Positions 34,951-46,189 of a stretch of DNA of 64,000 nucleotides are shown here, one piece after another (within the stretch, counting starts at the first letter, position 1; each line of letters starts with the position of its first letter). Source of the DNA: Silurus meridionalis. Its lineage: Eukaryota; Chordata; Actinopteri; Siluriformes; Siluridae. A program made the position numbers and the translations under genes. The stretch spans positions 21,234,277 through 21,298,276 of the forward strand of contig NC_060896.1 in the NCBI RefSeq assembly GCF_014805685.1, given 5' to 3'. The notes under the pieces are model-generated. The model was not told the origin of the DNA and did not search any database. It saw nothing but the letters and a program-made list of their open reading frames with translations.

Positions 34951-34959
34951 TTTTACTGC

Positions 34960-35240
34960 TCCAGGGTCTGCGGTGCTATCATCTGCAGGTTACTTTTTTG
35001 TGTGGATGTTCTCCCTGTGATTCCAGGTTTCTCAGGCTTCCTCTGTTAGGCCATGAATATACAAGCATTCAGAATGGTAATGCCACATCCGCTATCTAAG
35101 TGTATGTATGGTGTGCTGTGATGTATTGGCATCCCAATCTGTTTGAATCTTAATGCCTTACATCAAGTGTTACTAAAATATAGTCTTTGGATAAGTCATG
35201 ACCTGGTCAGGATAAAGGATAAAGATCTTTGGTGCATATG
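34960..35240 (+). repeat. Degenerate SINE-like repeat
   Basis: ttttgtgtggatgttctccc, a cctctgttaggcc block, gtgatgtattggcatcccaa and a trailing ctggtcaggataaag follow the order of the same repeat as at 38112-38385, strongly diverged. Confidence 0.4.
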
Positions 35241-35672
35241 AATGGCAAAATGGCAAATATTACAACCCCAAATTTGCAGCTATTGTGTTAATGCTTGGTA
35301 AATGTAATCCCTGAATCTGATTTTGTATAAGGAATCAAAGCATCATGCGGGGTATGCATGGTGTAATGCTTTCACCTAATGTCCTTGTTTAGTACAAATA
35401 TTCTATCACCAATGCTTCCTTTAAAAATTCCTGTACATCAGTCTACCATCTCATTCAGCTTCTGTACTTTCTTTGATTTTCGTTCAATGCCTTGCATTCC
35501 AAGGAAAGACTTCCCAATTAGATCAATCATAATTTCTACTTAATTTAATCTACACATGTTTGTCATTTTGAGGATATTGAAGTAAACCTACAATCGCCAC
35601 TAGACATGCAATGTTAACACTCTCAAACTCTTCAAAGCAACTGTGGCCTCTGGCTTTAATTTGGAAACGTCT

Positions 35673-36682
35673 CTAGGTTATGTATGTAACCCTAGATCCT
35701 CGAGGAAATGAGACGCAGCATCTCGTTCCCTCAGGGTACTAGGTTATATATGTAACCTTGAGACCTTCCCTTTCAGGAACTCGAGCTGCATCGGTACGCT
35801 TTGGGAACGAGAGTCCAATACCATCCTGACTAGTGTGAATAAGCACAGCTAGGTCAACAGACAGAGGTGCCAGGAGTGGCACAGAGGTCAAGGTTGTAAA
35901 ACCTGGCAAAGGTGAGTGGGGTGGACCAGCCCGCAGCGTCACAGAGGTCTTGGACGGACACTCCAGAGGACCAAGCCTTGGAGGCTGCCACACTCCAGGC
36001 CACACCACTGCTTATTAGCAGGAAGGCCTCTCTTGAATGCCTGGAGCCTGACAGGTTGTGAGATGACCAAGGGCACCTCAGGGAAGTTACCCACTATAGG
36101 GTGCAGGAGGGCACTGGCCATGCCTGGAGTGAACTCCGGGAAAGAAGGGGCCACCGAACGGCCTGTAAATCACCTACTTACCTCAGAGAGCAGATAGCTA
36201 GCAAGACCGCGGTCTTAACGGGCAAGTGCTTCCATGAAATCTCGGCCAAAGGCTCGAAGGGGGGCTCAAAGAGAGCCTCCAACACTATGGAAAGGTCCCA
36301 CCCAGGCACTCTTGGACGCACCGGAGGCCTCAGCATCCAAGAGAAAAAAAAAACATGCCAGGAGTGGGTCTTTGTCCAGTGAATGCCCTGGCATGAGGCG
36401 CGATATGCTGAAATGGCAGACGCATAAACTTTAATGGTGGTTAATTGGTTTTAATCTTTTGACAGACAGACAGACAAAACATTAAATTTACACAAAGCGC
36501 TTCATGAACAAACAGAAGCTGAATCCGGCTTCCCTCTATGTGCGTTTTATACTTCCTGGTTGTGATGTCAACCTGCCGGTGACAGCCTGCCTTTAATTTT
36601 GACTGATTAAACTCATTATTTATTATGCAGTCGCGTTCCCAAAGCGTTCCGACACAGCTCGAGTTCCCTCAGGGAACAACAG
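35673..36682 (-). mobile_element. DIRS1-type retrotransposon, shortened copy
   Basis: About 1 kb with both DIRS ends but only the tyrosine-recombinase part between them. The right end (about 36636-36682, gttcccaaagcgttcc) is the complement of the left end of the 59-62 kb copy. The left end carries two near-palindromic motifs (35673-35695 and 35738-35759). Reverse transcriptase and RNase H are gone. A gaca-repeat stretch near 36460-36477 may mark the internal deletion. Confidence 0.82.
35800..36380 (-). pseudogene. DIRS tyrosine recombinase, broken
   Basis: The intact enzyme integrates circular DIRS DNA. On the minus strand, frame-changed reading gives the N-terminal region PRVPGWDLSIVLEALFEPPF (about 36320-36260), then TPGMASALLHPIVG and VISQPVRLQAFKRGLPANKQ (about 36050-36000). 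After a deletion of the catalytic histidine-arginine part, VAASKAWSSGVSVQDLCDAA follows, then GWSTPLTFARFYNLD (about 35990-35885). The missing middle and the frameshifts make it inactive. Confidence 0.85.
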
Positions 36683-36689
36683 ACCTTGG

Positions 36690-38105
36690 TTGAGTGTTTC
36701 AACTTGCTAGAGTGGATGATTTGCGCTTAGCTATCTGCAGTGTGTGTTGCTTTTTTCACGCTTCTCTAAACTTACACAAATCTCTGAAACAAAGCTCTGA
36801 CTTTCACTATCCATTTTTCATTACCAGATTAGACTACAGTTTAAGATACTATCAGTGTAACTGTTTGCTGGACTGCAATTTTATTGTTATATTAAAGCTT
36901 ATAATTAGGTAATCATAAAGCGAAAAAACTGTAGACATTAAGTCTGTCTGTACTAACTAATGTACATTGGCTAAACGCAATGTTGGTGACAGACACATGA
37001 AAACAAAGTTGGGCTTTGTTAGGATTGTGGACACAGACTACACTATATTTCCCACAACTGCTCCATCACCTGTCACATTCACAATAATAAGCAGTTGTAT
37101 ACTGTATATTTCTACAGTTTACTGATATCCATGATTATTTTTATTGTTTAACATAGTTGTGCTTCAGATCCAGATTATGTTTTTTTGTGTTTATGCTTCA
37201 TGTTATTTAGTGGGTTTTTTTGTTTTTTATCCTTGTTTCTTTGTTTCGTTCTATTGCACTGTAATTATACTTTCTGCACTCGCATTTGCTTCCTGCTCTT
37301 ACTTACATGACAAATAATAATAACAGTAGAGTAACATATGTAATTATTACTCTATATACAGTATGTGGCAAGATGAATAGACAAAAGGTTAAATGGTTAT
37401 TTCGTCCATAAAAAATTTGCCCTTTACAACATCAAATAACTGCAACCATATGTTCACAAGCTTTCAAAAGAAAACATGACACGTGTTAAATCAACGTCCT
37501 GTTTTATGCAGAAAACCACAGTGATTTCGCAGGCCTGCAAACATGCTACAGTAGATCCAGGAGTATCGGTTTAATCTTTGTTTATCATTCCTTGTGTCAG
37601 TCAACATGGTCTTATCAATGGTGTGTAAAGAGTGTGTTTGTCCTGAACATCAGTGCTGACACTTGGGACATTTTCTCTTCTGCTGTTATAGTGAGATAAG
37701 TGCAGGGAGGGCAATTGTTGATTTTACAGATTTAGTGTCTGATGTTAGTTTCTCAGGTGATAGGATACAACAAAAGCATAATGTTTAAAAAATTGTTTTT
37801 ATTTATTTGTTTATTTATTTATGAAAGATTCATTCATTCTTTTTTTTTAACTGGTTTAAGCGTATCTCTTTTACAGTTTGCTTTCAAATACTTATTTCAT
37901 TCACTTAATAGAGTCCTGTATTAAGTGAATGAAATAAGTATTTATGTAATTCATTTTATGTATGTATGCATTTATTTATTTATTTATTTGTATTGAATGC
38001 AAGCTTTTGAGTGTCTAGTTCCTGAAGACATTATGCTTTTCAGCTCATTCAAGCACTACTGGTGTATACTAGTGTGTCAGTTTCTATTTTTGTTCGGGCA
38101 TTATT
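36690..38105. other. No gene seen
   Basis: AT-rich DNA. The only distinct structure is the perfect hairpin at 37886-37943. Confidence 0.45.
37886..37943. repeat. Perfect 25-bp inverted repeat, 8-nt loop
   Basis: Arms 37886-37910 and 37919-37943 are exact reverse complements around the loop gagtcctg. Nothing coding is nearby. It could be a tiny fold-back element or a chance product of a template switch. Confidence 0.9.
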
Positions 38106-38111
38106 TTGTGT

Positions 38112-38385
38112 AGGGCAGCATGGTAGCACTACAGGTAGCACAGCTCCACCATTCACTTCACTTGAACTCAGATTTGTGACTATGTGGAATTTCATATATT
38201 TTCTCAGTGTCTAGGTTTTTCTCCAGCTTCTCTAGTTTTCTCCCAGAAACTGTTTCTGAATGTGTCCTGTAGCTGATTGGTGCCCTATCCAAGTTGCCTT
38301 GTATTTCTAGTGTGTGTTTCTGAAAAAGACCCTAGATCCTTTGTGAACCTGACCCAGGATATAGTGGTTATGGAAATTGAGTGAA
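38112..38385 (+). repeat. SINE-like interspersed repeat
   Basis: Starts gggcagcatggtagcactac, a tRNA-like head of a widespread fish repeat, continues with gtctaggtttttctccagct and a gattggtgccctatccaagt block, and ends atatagtggttatggaaatt. It is diverged. The internal promoter is not recognisably intact. Confidence 0.5.
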
Positions 38386-38689
38386 AGGATAATAAATTGA
38401 ATATACTGTATGAAGTAACTATTTTTGTGTCTATGGTTTCAGTATAAGCAAACCTTAATATAACTTTGAAGCTCTGCTTCAGATATGACACTACTTTTGT
38501 TACAAGTTGTAAAATTGTTATTAATATTTTCGAATTGCATGAAATCACAGAACACATGACATCATGCAATTCAGAATGAGACAGGCTGATGTTTCTAAGA
38601 CAAACCAAAAAAACAATTACCAAAATTGATAATACTGGTTGCATGATACTAAAATTAAATACTTGTCCTTTCTCCTATTGGTAGAAAGG

Positions 38690-38910
38690 CAAGTCAAGTC
38701 AGATTTTATTTATATAGCGCCTTACAGCAACCAAAAGGGGCACTTTCCAGTAAAAAAATAACAACAAATAAATAAAAATAGACAGTAGACAATAAAATAT
38801 AAGAAATATATAAAAAATATAAAAATATAACTACACAGTAGACAATAAAATATAAGAAATATAAAAAAAAATATATATATATAAAAAATATATATATAAA
38901 AAAATTATAC
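38690..38910 (-). mobile_element. LINE 3' tail, left part, interrupted by MITE
   Basis: ggcaagtcaagtcagatttt and tttatatagcgccttacagc form the same kind of 3' end as the L2-type LINE at 5148. The continuing text resumes at about 39388 (aaaaagcagttgaaacaggg), so the MITE and its satellite fragment sit inside this remnant. Confidence 0.6.
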
Positions 38911-38947
38911 ACCTTGTGTGTCCAAACTTTGGTCTGTACTGTATATA
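38911..38947. mobile_element. Terminal fragment of a Tc1-like MITE
   Basis: gtgtgtccaaactttggtct followed by gtactg equals the right tip of the complete MITE that starts 10 bp further on, separated from it only by TA repeats. Confidence 0.75.
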
Positions 38948-38957
38948 TATATATATA

Positions 38958-39367
38958 CAGTACAGACCAAAGACTATCTCATTCAAAGAGTTTTCTTTAT
39001 TTTCATGACTATGAAAATTGTGAGTCACACTGAAGGCATCAAAACTATGAATTAACACATTTTATACAATTTTATACATAACAAAAAAGTGAACTGAAAA
39101 TATGTCATATTGTAGGTTCTTCAAAGTAGGCATCAAGAGAATGCCAAGAGTGTGCAAAGCAGTAATCTAAGCAAAAGGTGGCTACTTTGAAGAACCTACA
39201 ATATGACATATTTTCAGTTGTTTCACACTTTTTTGTTATGTATATAATTCCACATGTGTTAATTCATAGTTTTGATGCCTTCAGTGTGACTCTACAATTT
39301 TCATAGTCATGAAAATAAAGAAAACTCTTTGAATGAGAAGGTGTGTCCAAACTTTTGGTCTGTACTG
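38958..39367. mobile_element. Fold-back MITE derived from a Tc1-like element
   Basis: About 410 bp. The left arm 38958-39129 and the right arm 39182-39367 are inverted copies around a short centre. The tips are cagtacagacc and ggtctgtactg with TA repeats outside, as expected for TA insertion. The centre (gcaaagcagtaatctaagca) matches sequence just inside the end of a known fish Tc1-like family as I recall it, so this looks like an internal-deletion derivative. Confidence 0.88.
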
Positions 39368-39387
39368 TATATATATATATATATATA

Positions 39388-39500
39388 AGAGCACAATATA
39401 TATGTCAAAAAGCAGTTGAAACAGGGCTACGTGTTAAAAGCTTGTATAAATAAAAAAGTTTTCAACTGCGATTTAAAAACAACAGAAACCCAACAGGTAG
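39388..39500 (-). mobile_element. LINE 3' tail, right part
   Basis: aaaaagcagttgaaacaggg and gttttcaactgcgatttaaa continue the LINE 3' region begun at 38690. Coding sequence is absent. Confidence 0.5.
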
Positions 39501-39867
39501 TCAAGGAAAATACTAACATAATAACAAAAAAATATATAGTTTTATTTAAAATATAGAAAGGGCAGAAAAAGCAACAAAAAATACTTAAACTACTTAGAAA
39601 TCCACTGAATTTCTTAATTGCCTGTGACCCTATTTCTGGTCAGCAGCCTCAGCACTACCTATCGCCCCACAAGCCAGCCAACCTTACTCTCCCTCCACTT
39701 GCACGGAAAAAAAATAAAAATGCAAATTTTAATCCTGTCTTTCCTGTATTTCCCAGCCATGTTGCTACAGCTTTTCCTTTACCCTAATCATACACTTCAC
39801 CAGTGTCCACAGCGTGACACAAGAAGAGTGTTAAATATTTATGATATATAACACTAAATACGTGAAT

Positions 39868-39868
<1 letters not shown>

Positions 39869-39919
<51 letters not shown>
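39869..39919. repeat. (AAT)n microsatellite
   Basis: About 17 AAT units. Confidence 0.95.
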
Positions 39920-39924
39920 TGAAA

Positions 39925-40580
39925 CAACAGTTGATTTCTGATTAGGTCTTAGTGACATAATATCATGACACAATTACATAGTACGCATATACTCCATCAT
40001 TTTAGATTTTGAAACGAAGAATTAGCAATTAGACACAAAAGGCATTTATCATGCAATGCAAATGATGTTAAACTTATTGTGCTGCTCATGATGCAAAGGT
40101 TATGACTTGTTATCTAGTTCAGTGCTGCTCTTTCTTTTGCAGTGACATTTTAATAGTAGTTTGTCTGCAAATTTGCTCTTTGTATTCAAAGAAAAAACAA
40201 AGCCATTTTGTCTTTTGTTTGAAAAATTAATCAAGCAGATAATTAGGTACAGTGGCATGTCCTTTTGTGACATGTTAACTCTACAGAAGGAATGATTTAT
40301 GATTGATGAATGTATCTACTTTTTTTTTTTTTGTTTAAGCAAAGGTTTGTCTAATATTTTAAAATTAGCTGAATAAAACATGACACACCATCACATGTAC
40401 ACCTTTAATAGTTAACTTTCATAGTTATGTCATTGTGACTCATTGTAGTGATTTGATTTTGTTTGTAATTGTATTTTATTTAGCAATGAATTTGACATAC
40501 ATGTATAGATTACCTCGATTGTACATGATCTTAACTCTATAAGAATGAGAGAAAAGAAAAGAGCTCGTTAAAATGTCCTC

Positions 40581-40651
<71 letters not shown>

Positions 40652-42265
40652 TTTTAGATTGCAGTGGAGCATCTGTAATAGAATTCCTTATGTATGAGCT
40701 GTTACTATAGGAACAATAAAGTATTGTGACAAGAGCAAATATTATAGGCCTATCGTTTATGTTAAAACCAGATTCTGATTTTTAGAATTTAGTCATGCTG
40801 TGGTATATGTGAAGTGAAAAAAAAAAAAAATTGCATAATATTAATAGCGGTAACATCAAAAATATTATTATGCATCATTACATCCCAATGATGACTTCCT
40901 TGGGTGCAGTCTATGAGACATTTCCTCTCCATGTGTTCCCTGTAAATATGAGTGAATACTTTTCATCTTGCTAGTCATGTTTTTTTTTTTTTTGGCACAT
41001 GCCTGCCATCTATCTGCATTTGAAGGCTAATGTTGAAGACTTCGGCCTAGTAATGGACATCCTCTTCAAGCTTCATTAATCTATCGGAAGAAGCATATGG
41101 CCTTCATTAGTGTGCCTTATGGTTACACATCACTGTCTCTGTGATACCCATGATATTATTCGTACTACATACACACTGCTATGGTGAGGGATATTAAAGC
41201 AGAGAATGAATTTTTCTTCTCCAACATGCACTTGGACAAAAAAGTAGGTTTTCTGTTGATACATTCACACAGACACAATAAAAAAAAGGTATAATTAACA
41301 TTAAAATTTTATTAAAGAATAATTTATTTAGTATCTTTTACCCTCCTAGCTGGTAACCAGATGCACTAACTGGTGCTCCTTACATTACTGCCATCCATGT
41401 GCTAAACTGACATCACCACTGTTGTGGAATGCAGAACATTACATATTCCCTGGGTGGGGTAAGGAAAAAGGAGCTCAGGCAGTGGGAGATTATCACTGCA
41501 GCTCCTCACCCTCACAGAAAAGAAATGGCAAAATAAGTGAAGTGAACAGCTTTAAATTTTTGTGGCTATGCTGATCTATTCCTTGTCTTTTAAACAACAG
41601 CAACAGCAGCAAAGCTCTGCACCACAGATCTCACACAATCTCATGACTGCACCATGATGCTTACTCAAACCACTTCATCTGGCATCCCATAACATACTCC
41701 ACCTTGTCACATTCTTCAAAGCCATTGTATAGTTGGCTACACTGTGGGAGGATGCAGGCACGAGCATGGACTCAAACAGCACGTCCACAACCTGATCTGC
41801 ACTACCAAACTAAACCACACCCTTGACTTGGGATCAAAATCAGTTTTGGTCAGGAACATAAAGTGGATGATTGACTCAAAACATTGTTGGGGCAGGTGTT
41901 GACTAGGTTGTCCTAATCTTTTTATTTGCATGAGAACTAAACTGGAGTCTAATTGTAGGGTGCCCACCCAATGGCCCAATGACGGAATCCACTGGTATGG
42001 GTGAAGGTATGCTGCGGGTTAGTCCTTCTAGTGCGGCTGTAAAAGATTACTTAAATAGATTGTATATTGTTATATTAATCCAATTTTAACCTCTAATCTG
42101 ACTCCAATTTATGATAAAGATTTAACTTGAATAGCTCTAATTTAAGATGATCAACTTATTGGTTGTACTTCTTTAATTTTAGTAAATTATTCTAAGCATT
42201 CCGTCTTTTCAATTAATCATTTATTATGGTTCTGGAATCGCTTAGAACTTTGTGCTCGGCTAACT
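39925..42265. other. No gene seen; (TA)n at 40580-40648
   Basis: AT-rich DNA with no supported gene. The stretch 41000-42050 is somewhat less AT-rich but has no recognisable frame or repeat. Confidence 0.4.
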
Positions 42266-42270
42266 ATACC

Positions 42271-42540
42271 TGCTCACGGAGGCACATTGGCCAATCCGAA
42301 TCTTAGTCAGAGGATATAACAGTAAACTAATATTCATTGATTTAGTTACTTGGTCATAACTTGCTAAGTCAGTGATAGCCGCTACACATGCTCACGGACA
42401 CAAACTCGCCAGACTGTCCCTTAGTCAGAGTATATAACGGTAAACTAATATTCTTTAAGTAGGCCGCCAATGCTTGCTCATGCATAAAGAATACTGTATT
42501 TAGTCACTTAATTATAACTTGCTAAAGTCAGAGATAGTCA
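42271..42540. repeat. Diverged tandem repeat, about three units
   Basis: Units begin tgctcacgga at 42271 and 42389 and tgctcatgca at about 42476. The first two contain cttagtcagag...tataac then gtaaactaatattc, and units 1 and 3 end with ataacttgctaa and agtcag. Spacing is 118 bp between units 1 and 2. A repeated enhancer in an old LTR is one possibility, but no LTR ends were found. Confidence 0.7.
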
Positions 42541-42544
42541 GAAA

Positions 42545-43600
42545 TCAGAAGGTCTCAGACGTTGTGCTCTATGCTCCATCCGTTCATGAGCCTTCAGTTT
42601 GTACTATCCTGGTCAATAAACAAATGTTACATTTAAAACAAATAATAGAAGAACGTTACATAACATGATCAACATTAAATCAAATAATTTATCAATGTAG
42701 TTTACTAAATAATTGTTCACTATACCTGGCAAGAGACACACAGAGACTGTGTGGGAAGTTCTGACTATCGAATGCTTCCCTGAGTGTTTCGTCAAATTTC
42801 CTTAAATACCCAAACCATCGTAAACATTGGTAAATTCAAAGTAATAAAGCTTTGCACACCCTTTCTTGGGAAAGGATGTGACCTAAAACCTAATTGTCAC
42901 CCAGACCACCTGGTCAGGATGTTCTCCGGGGCAACACTTATGTCAGTAGGAGAGAATTTCCCCAAACCTGAGTTCTGTTTTACTGATATGAGACTGAGAT
43001 CATATTTCCAATCACACCAAGACCTTTAAAATGATACTAAACATGTAAAGGTAAAATGTATACATTACTAAATTGTAATTATTACATTATGCAAGTAAAG
43101 TAGCTTAAATTCTGGGACCTTCTCAGTCACCTTTCCATGATCTGGCCATCTCCCCAGGAGGGAAGAGGGGGGCTCAAGGATGGGTGACTGGGCAGCTGAA
43201 CAAATGGCTTTCTCTCCTCAGATCAAAGAGATCCTCTCTTCAGATTAGAAGGTTTATTGTTTTGTTGCATGGTAGTTCTCGGGGTCTGGTCTCATGAAGT
43301 TGCATGGCAGTTCTTGGGGTCTGGTACCATGAATAGATCTGACCATCCTTACATAATCATATCAAGATCTTCACTGCTGTACATCATGTAACTGAACAGC
43401 CATTAAGAGCAAATGCATGAGCAAAATATAAGTGACTTTATTAGAAGTTCTGTTAAATAGGAAAAGTTGCAAGACATAAAATGTCAAATGTCCTTTACAC
43501 ATTATTCAGCTTTGTTAAGTTGGAGTGTGTCATGTGGTTTTGTAAAGCACACAACTACCTATAACCAGCTATAAATAAAATATTCAAACATTTCCTATAC
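42545..43600. other. No gene seen; 35-bp tandem pair at 43264-43333
   Basis: Two imperfect copies of a 35-bp unit (gttgcatggtagttctcggg and gttgcatggcagttcttggg starts). The rest has no supported feature. Confidence 0.5.
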
Positions 43601-43950
43601 AGGCTGTATTTTGTATTCATATTTTTTCATTGGATGGAATTGGAAACAAAGAGTTAAGAAAAGCAAAATCTGAAAACCAGCATTAATCCACTCAGTTATA
43701 ATATCTTGTTTAAAGAAGTGAAGAAATGATCCAGCGAATCCAATGTAACGTCAAAACTAATAGGTCAGTGGGTGGTACACCATTATTTACATTCCTACCT
43801 TTTCCAGTTTTCTTTGTTGTTATTTTCTGGGGGGGGGTTACTGTCCAGCTGGTCTCACTTGTTGCCCATTACAGTGTATTGCATACAGCAACATGAATAG
43901 GAATTATTGTTTTAAACCTGTCAGATAAATGATGATAAAAGTCATCAGTG

Positions 43951-44862
43951 CATATGCTTTGCAAGTGGGTTGTGAGATGGAGGAGAAAGAAAAATTCTGG
44001 AGTGAGTTAAATGAAGTGGTGGAGAGTGTATTTAGGAATGAAAGATTGGTGTTTGGGCAGACTTCAATGGGCATGTTGGTGAAGGAAACAGAGCTGATGA
44101 AGAGGTGATGGGTAGGCATGGCCTTAAACAGAAGAATGTGGAATGAATAAAACAGAAGAATGTGGAATGGCAGATATTTTACTAAAATGATGGAAATGGC
44201 AGTGGTAAACACTTATTTTAAAAAGAAAGATAAGCATAGGGTGACATATAAGAGTGGAGGAAGGTGGACACGTGGACTATATACTATGCAGGTTATGCAA
44301 ACTGAAGGAGATTGGAGATTGTGAGGTGTTGGCTTGGAAGTGTAGCTTGACAGTATCAGATGGTGGTCTGTAGGGAGGCTTTGGTGGTGAAGAAGATGAG
44401 GAGGAGAGTGGGGACTGAAAAAATGATAAGATGGTGAAAACTGAAGGAGGAAAACTGTAGTGTAAGGTTCAAGGAAGAGGTCAGGAGCTCGGTGGTGGTG
44501 AAGAGGTGCTGGATGATCGGGAAACTACTGTAGATGTGATAAGGAAGACAGCTAGGAAGGTACTTGGTTTGACATCTGGAAAGGAAAAGAAAGACAAACA
44601 GACATGGTGGTGGAAAGAGAAAGTAGAGGAAATGCATAAGGAGAAAGAGGTTGGTGAAACAGAATTGGGATTGACAGAGAGATGAGAAAAGTAGGCAGGA
44701 GTACAAGGAGATGCAGCAACAGGTAAAGAAATGTCATATGAGGAGCTGTATAAGAAGTTGGACACTAAGAAAGAAGGAAATTATTTGTAAGGTAGTGGAT
44801 TTTCCTGATTGGTGAGGCATAGAGACCGAGCTGAGAAGGAAGTGCTACAAGTTATAACAATA
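43951..44862 (+). pseudogene. RTE LINE ORF, endonuclease region, copy 1
   Basis: RTE LINEs encode an AP-type endonuclease followed by reverse transcriptase. Here the plus strand, with many stops, keeps the nucleotide order of the endonuclease and linker region. Near 44275-44310 VDYILCRLCKLKEIGD matches the end of the endonuclease domain. Further on, REKxxG-like charged linker sequence leads to SYEELYKKLDTKKEG at about 44735-44780. The minus-strand frames in this interval are antisense noise, although they are long and duplicated. Confidence 0.8.
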
Positions 44863-45212
44863 AAGGCTGTATTTTGTATTCATATTTTTCATTGGATGGA
44901 ATTGGAAACAAAGAGTTAAGAAAAGCAAAATCTGAAAACCAGCATTAATCCACTCAGTTATAATATCTTGTTTAAAGAAGTGAAGAAATGATCCAGCGAA
45001 TCCAATGTAACGTCAAAACTAATAGGTCAGTGGGTGGTACACCATTATTTACATTCCTACCTTTTCCAGTTTTCTTTGTTGTTATTTTCTGGGGGGGGGT
45101 TACTGTCCAGCTGGTCTCACTTGTTGCCCATTACAGTGTATTGCATACAGCAACATGAATAGGAATTATTGTTTTAAACCTGTCAGATAAATGATGATAA
45201 AAGTCATCAGTG

Positions 45213-46123
45213 CATATGCTTTGCAAGTGGGTTGTGAGATGGAGGAGAAAGAAAAATTCTGGAGTGAGTTAAATGAAGTGGTGGAGAGTGTATTTAGGAA
45301 TGAAAGATTGGTGTTTGGGCAGACTTCAATGGGCATGTTGGTGAAGGAAACAGAGCTGATGAAGAGGTGATGGGTAGGCATGGCCTTAAACAGAAGAATG
45401 TGGAATGAATAAAACAGAAGAATGTGGAATGGCAGATATTTTACTAAAATGATGGAAATGGCAGTGGTAAACACTTATTTTAAAAAGAAAGATAAGCATA
45501 GGGTGACATATAAGAGTGGAGGAAGGTGGACACGTGGACTATATACTATGCAGGTTATGCAAACTGAAGGAGATTGGAGATTGTGAGGTGTTGGCTTGGA
45601 AGTGTAGCTTGACAGTATCAGATGGTGGTCTGTAGGGAGGCTTTGGTGGTGAAGAAGATGAGGAGGAGAGTGGGGACTGAAAAATGATAAGATGGTGAAA
45701 ACTGAAGGAGGAAAACTGTAGTGTAAGGTTCAAGGAAGAGGTCAGGAGCTCGGTGGTGGTGAAGAGGTGCTGGATGATCGGGAAACTACTGTAGATGTGA
45801 TAAGGAAGACAGCTAGGAAGGTACTTGGTTTGACATCTGGAAAGGAAAAGAAAGACAAACAGACATGGTGGTGGAAAGAGAAAGTAGAGGAAATGCATAA
45901 GGAGAAAGAGGTTGGTGAAACAGAATTGGGATTGACAGAGAGATGAGAAAAGTAGGCAGGAGTACAAGGAGATGCAGCAACAGGTAAAGAAATGTCATAT
46001 GAGGAGCTGTATAAGAAGTTGGACACTAAGAAAGAAGGAAATTATTTGTAAGGTAGTGGATTTTCCTGATTGGTGAGGCATAGAGACCGAGCTGAGAAGG
46101 AAGTGCTACAAGTTATAACAATA
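45213..46123 (+). pseudogene. RTE LINE ORF, endonuclease region, copy 2
   Basis: Second unit of the tandem duplication, with the same stops and motifs as copy 1 and a single-base indel near 45680. Unlike copy 1 it continues at 46126 into the remaining RTE sequence. It is therefore the copy in the original junction on the 3' side, while copy 1 keeps the original 5' flank. Confidence 0.8.
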
Positions 46124-46189
46124 AAGGCTGTAGATCACTTTATGTAGAGCACTACAGATGCAATATTTCCTTTGAGAATATTTCCTTTG

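Larger units (their letters stand above)
43602..46125. repeat. 1.26-kb tandem duplication
   Basis: Copy 1 is 43602-44864 (1263 bp) and copy 2 is 44865-46125 (1261 bp). By eye the only differences are one base in a T run (near 43625) and one in an A run (near 44412). Each unit holds about 350 bp of non-element DNA plus the endonuclease part of an RTE LINE. The breakpoints share aggctgta. Confidence 0.95.

Noticed and set aside
42271..42540. CRISPR-like array
   Set aside because: Only about three diverged units of unequal length with no uniform spacers, in a eukaryotic repeat-rich context.
43904..46026. Pairs of identical minus-strand open frames (94-142 residues) in the 44-46 kb region, looking like a duplicated gene
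   Set aside because: They are antisense to a plus-strand RTE LINE pseudogene and are identical only because the DNA is tandemly duplicated. Their Ser/Leu/Phe-rich composition reflects the purine-rich sense strand.
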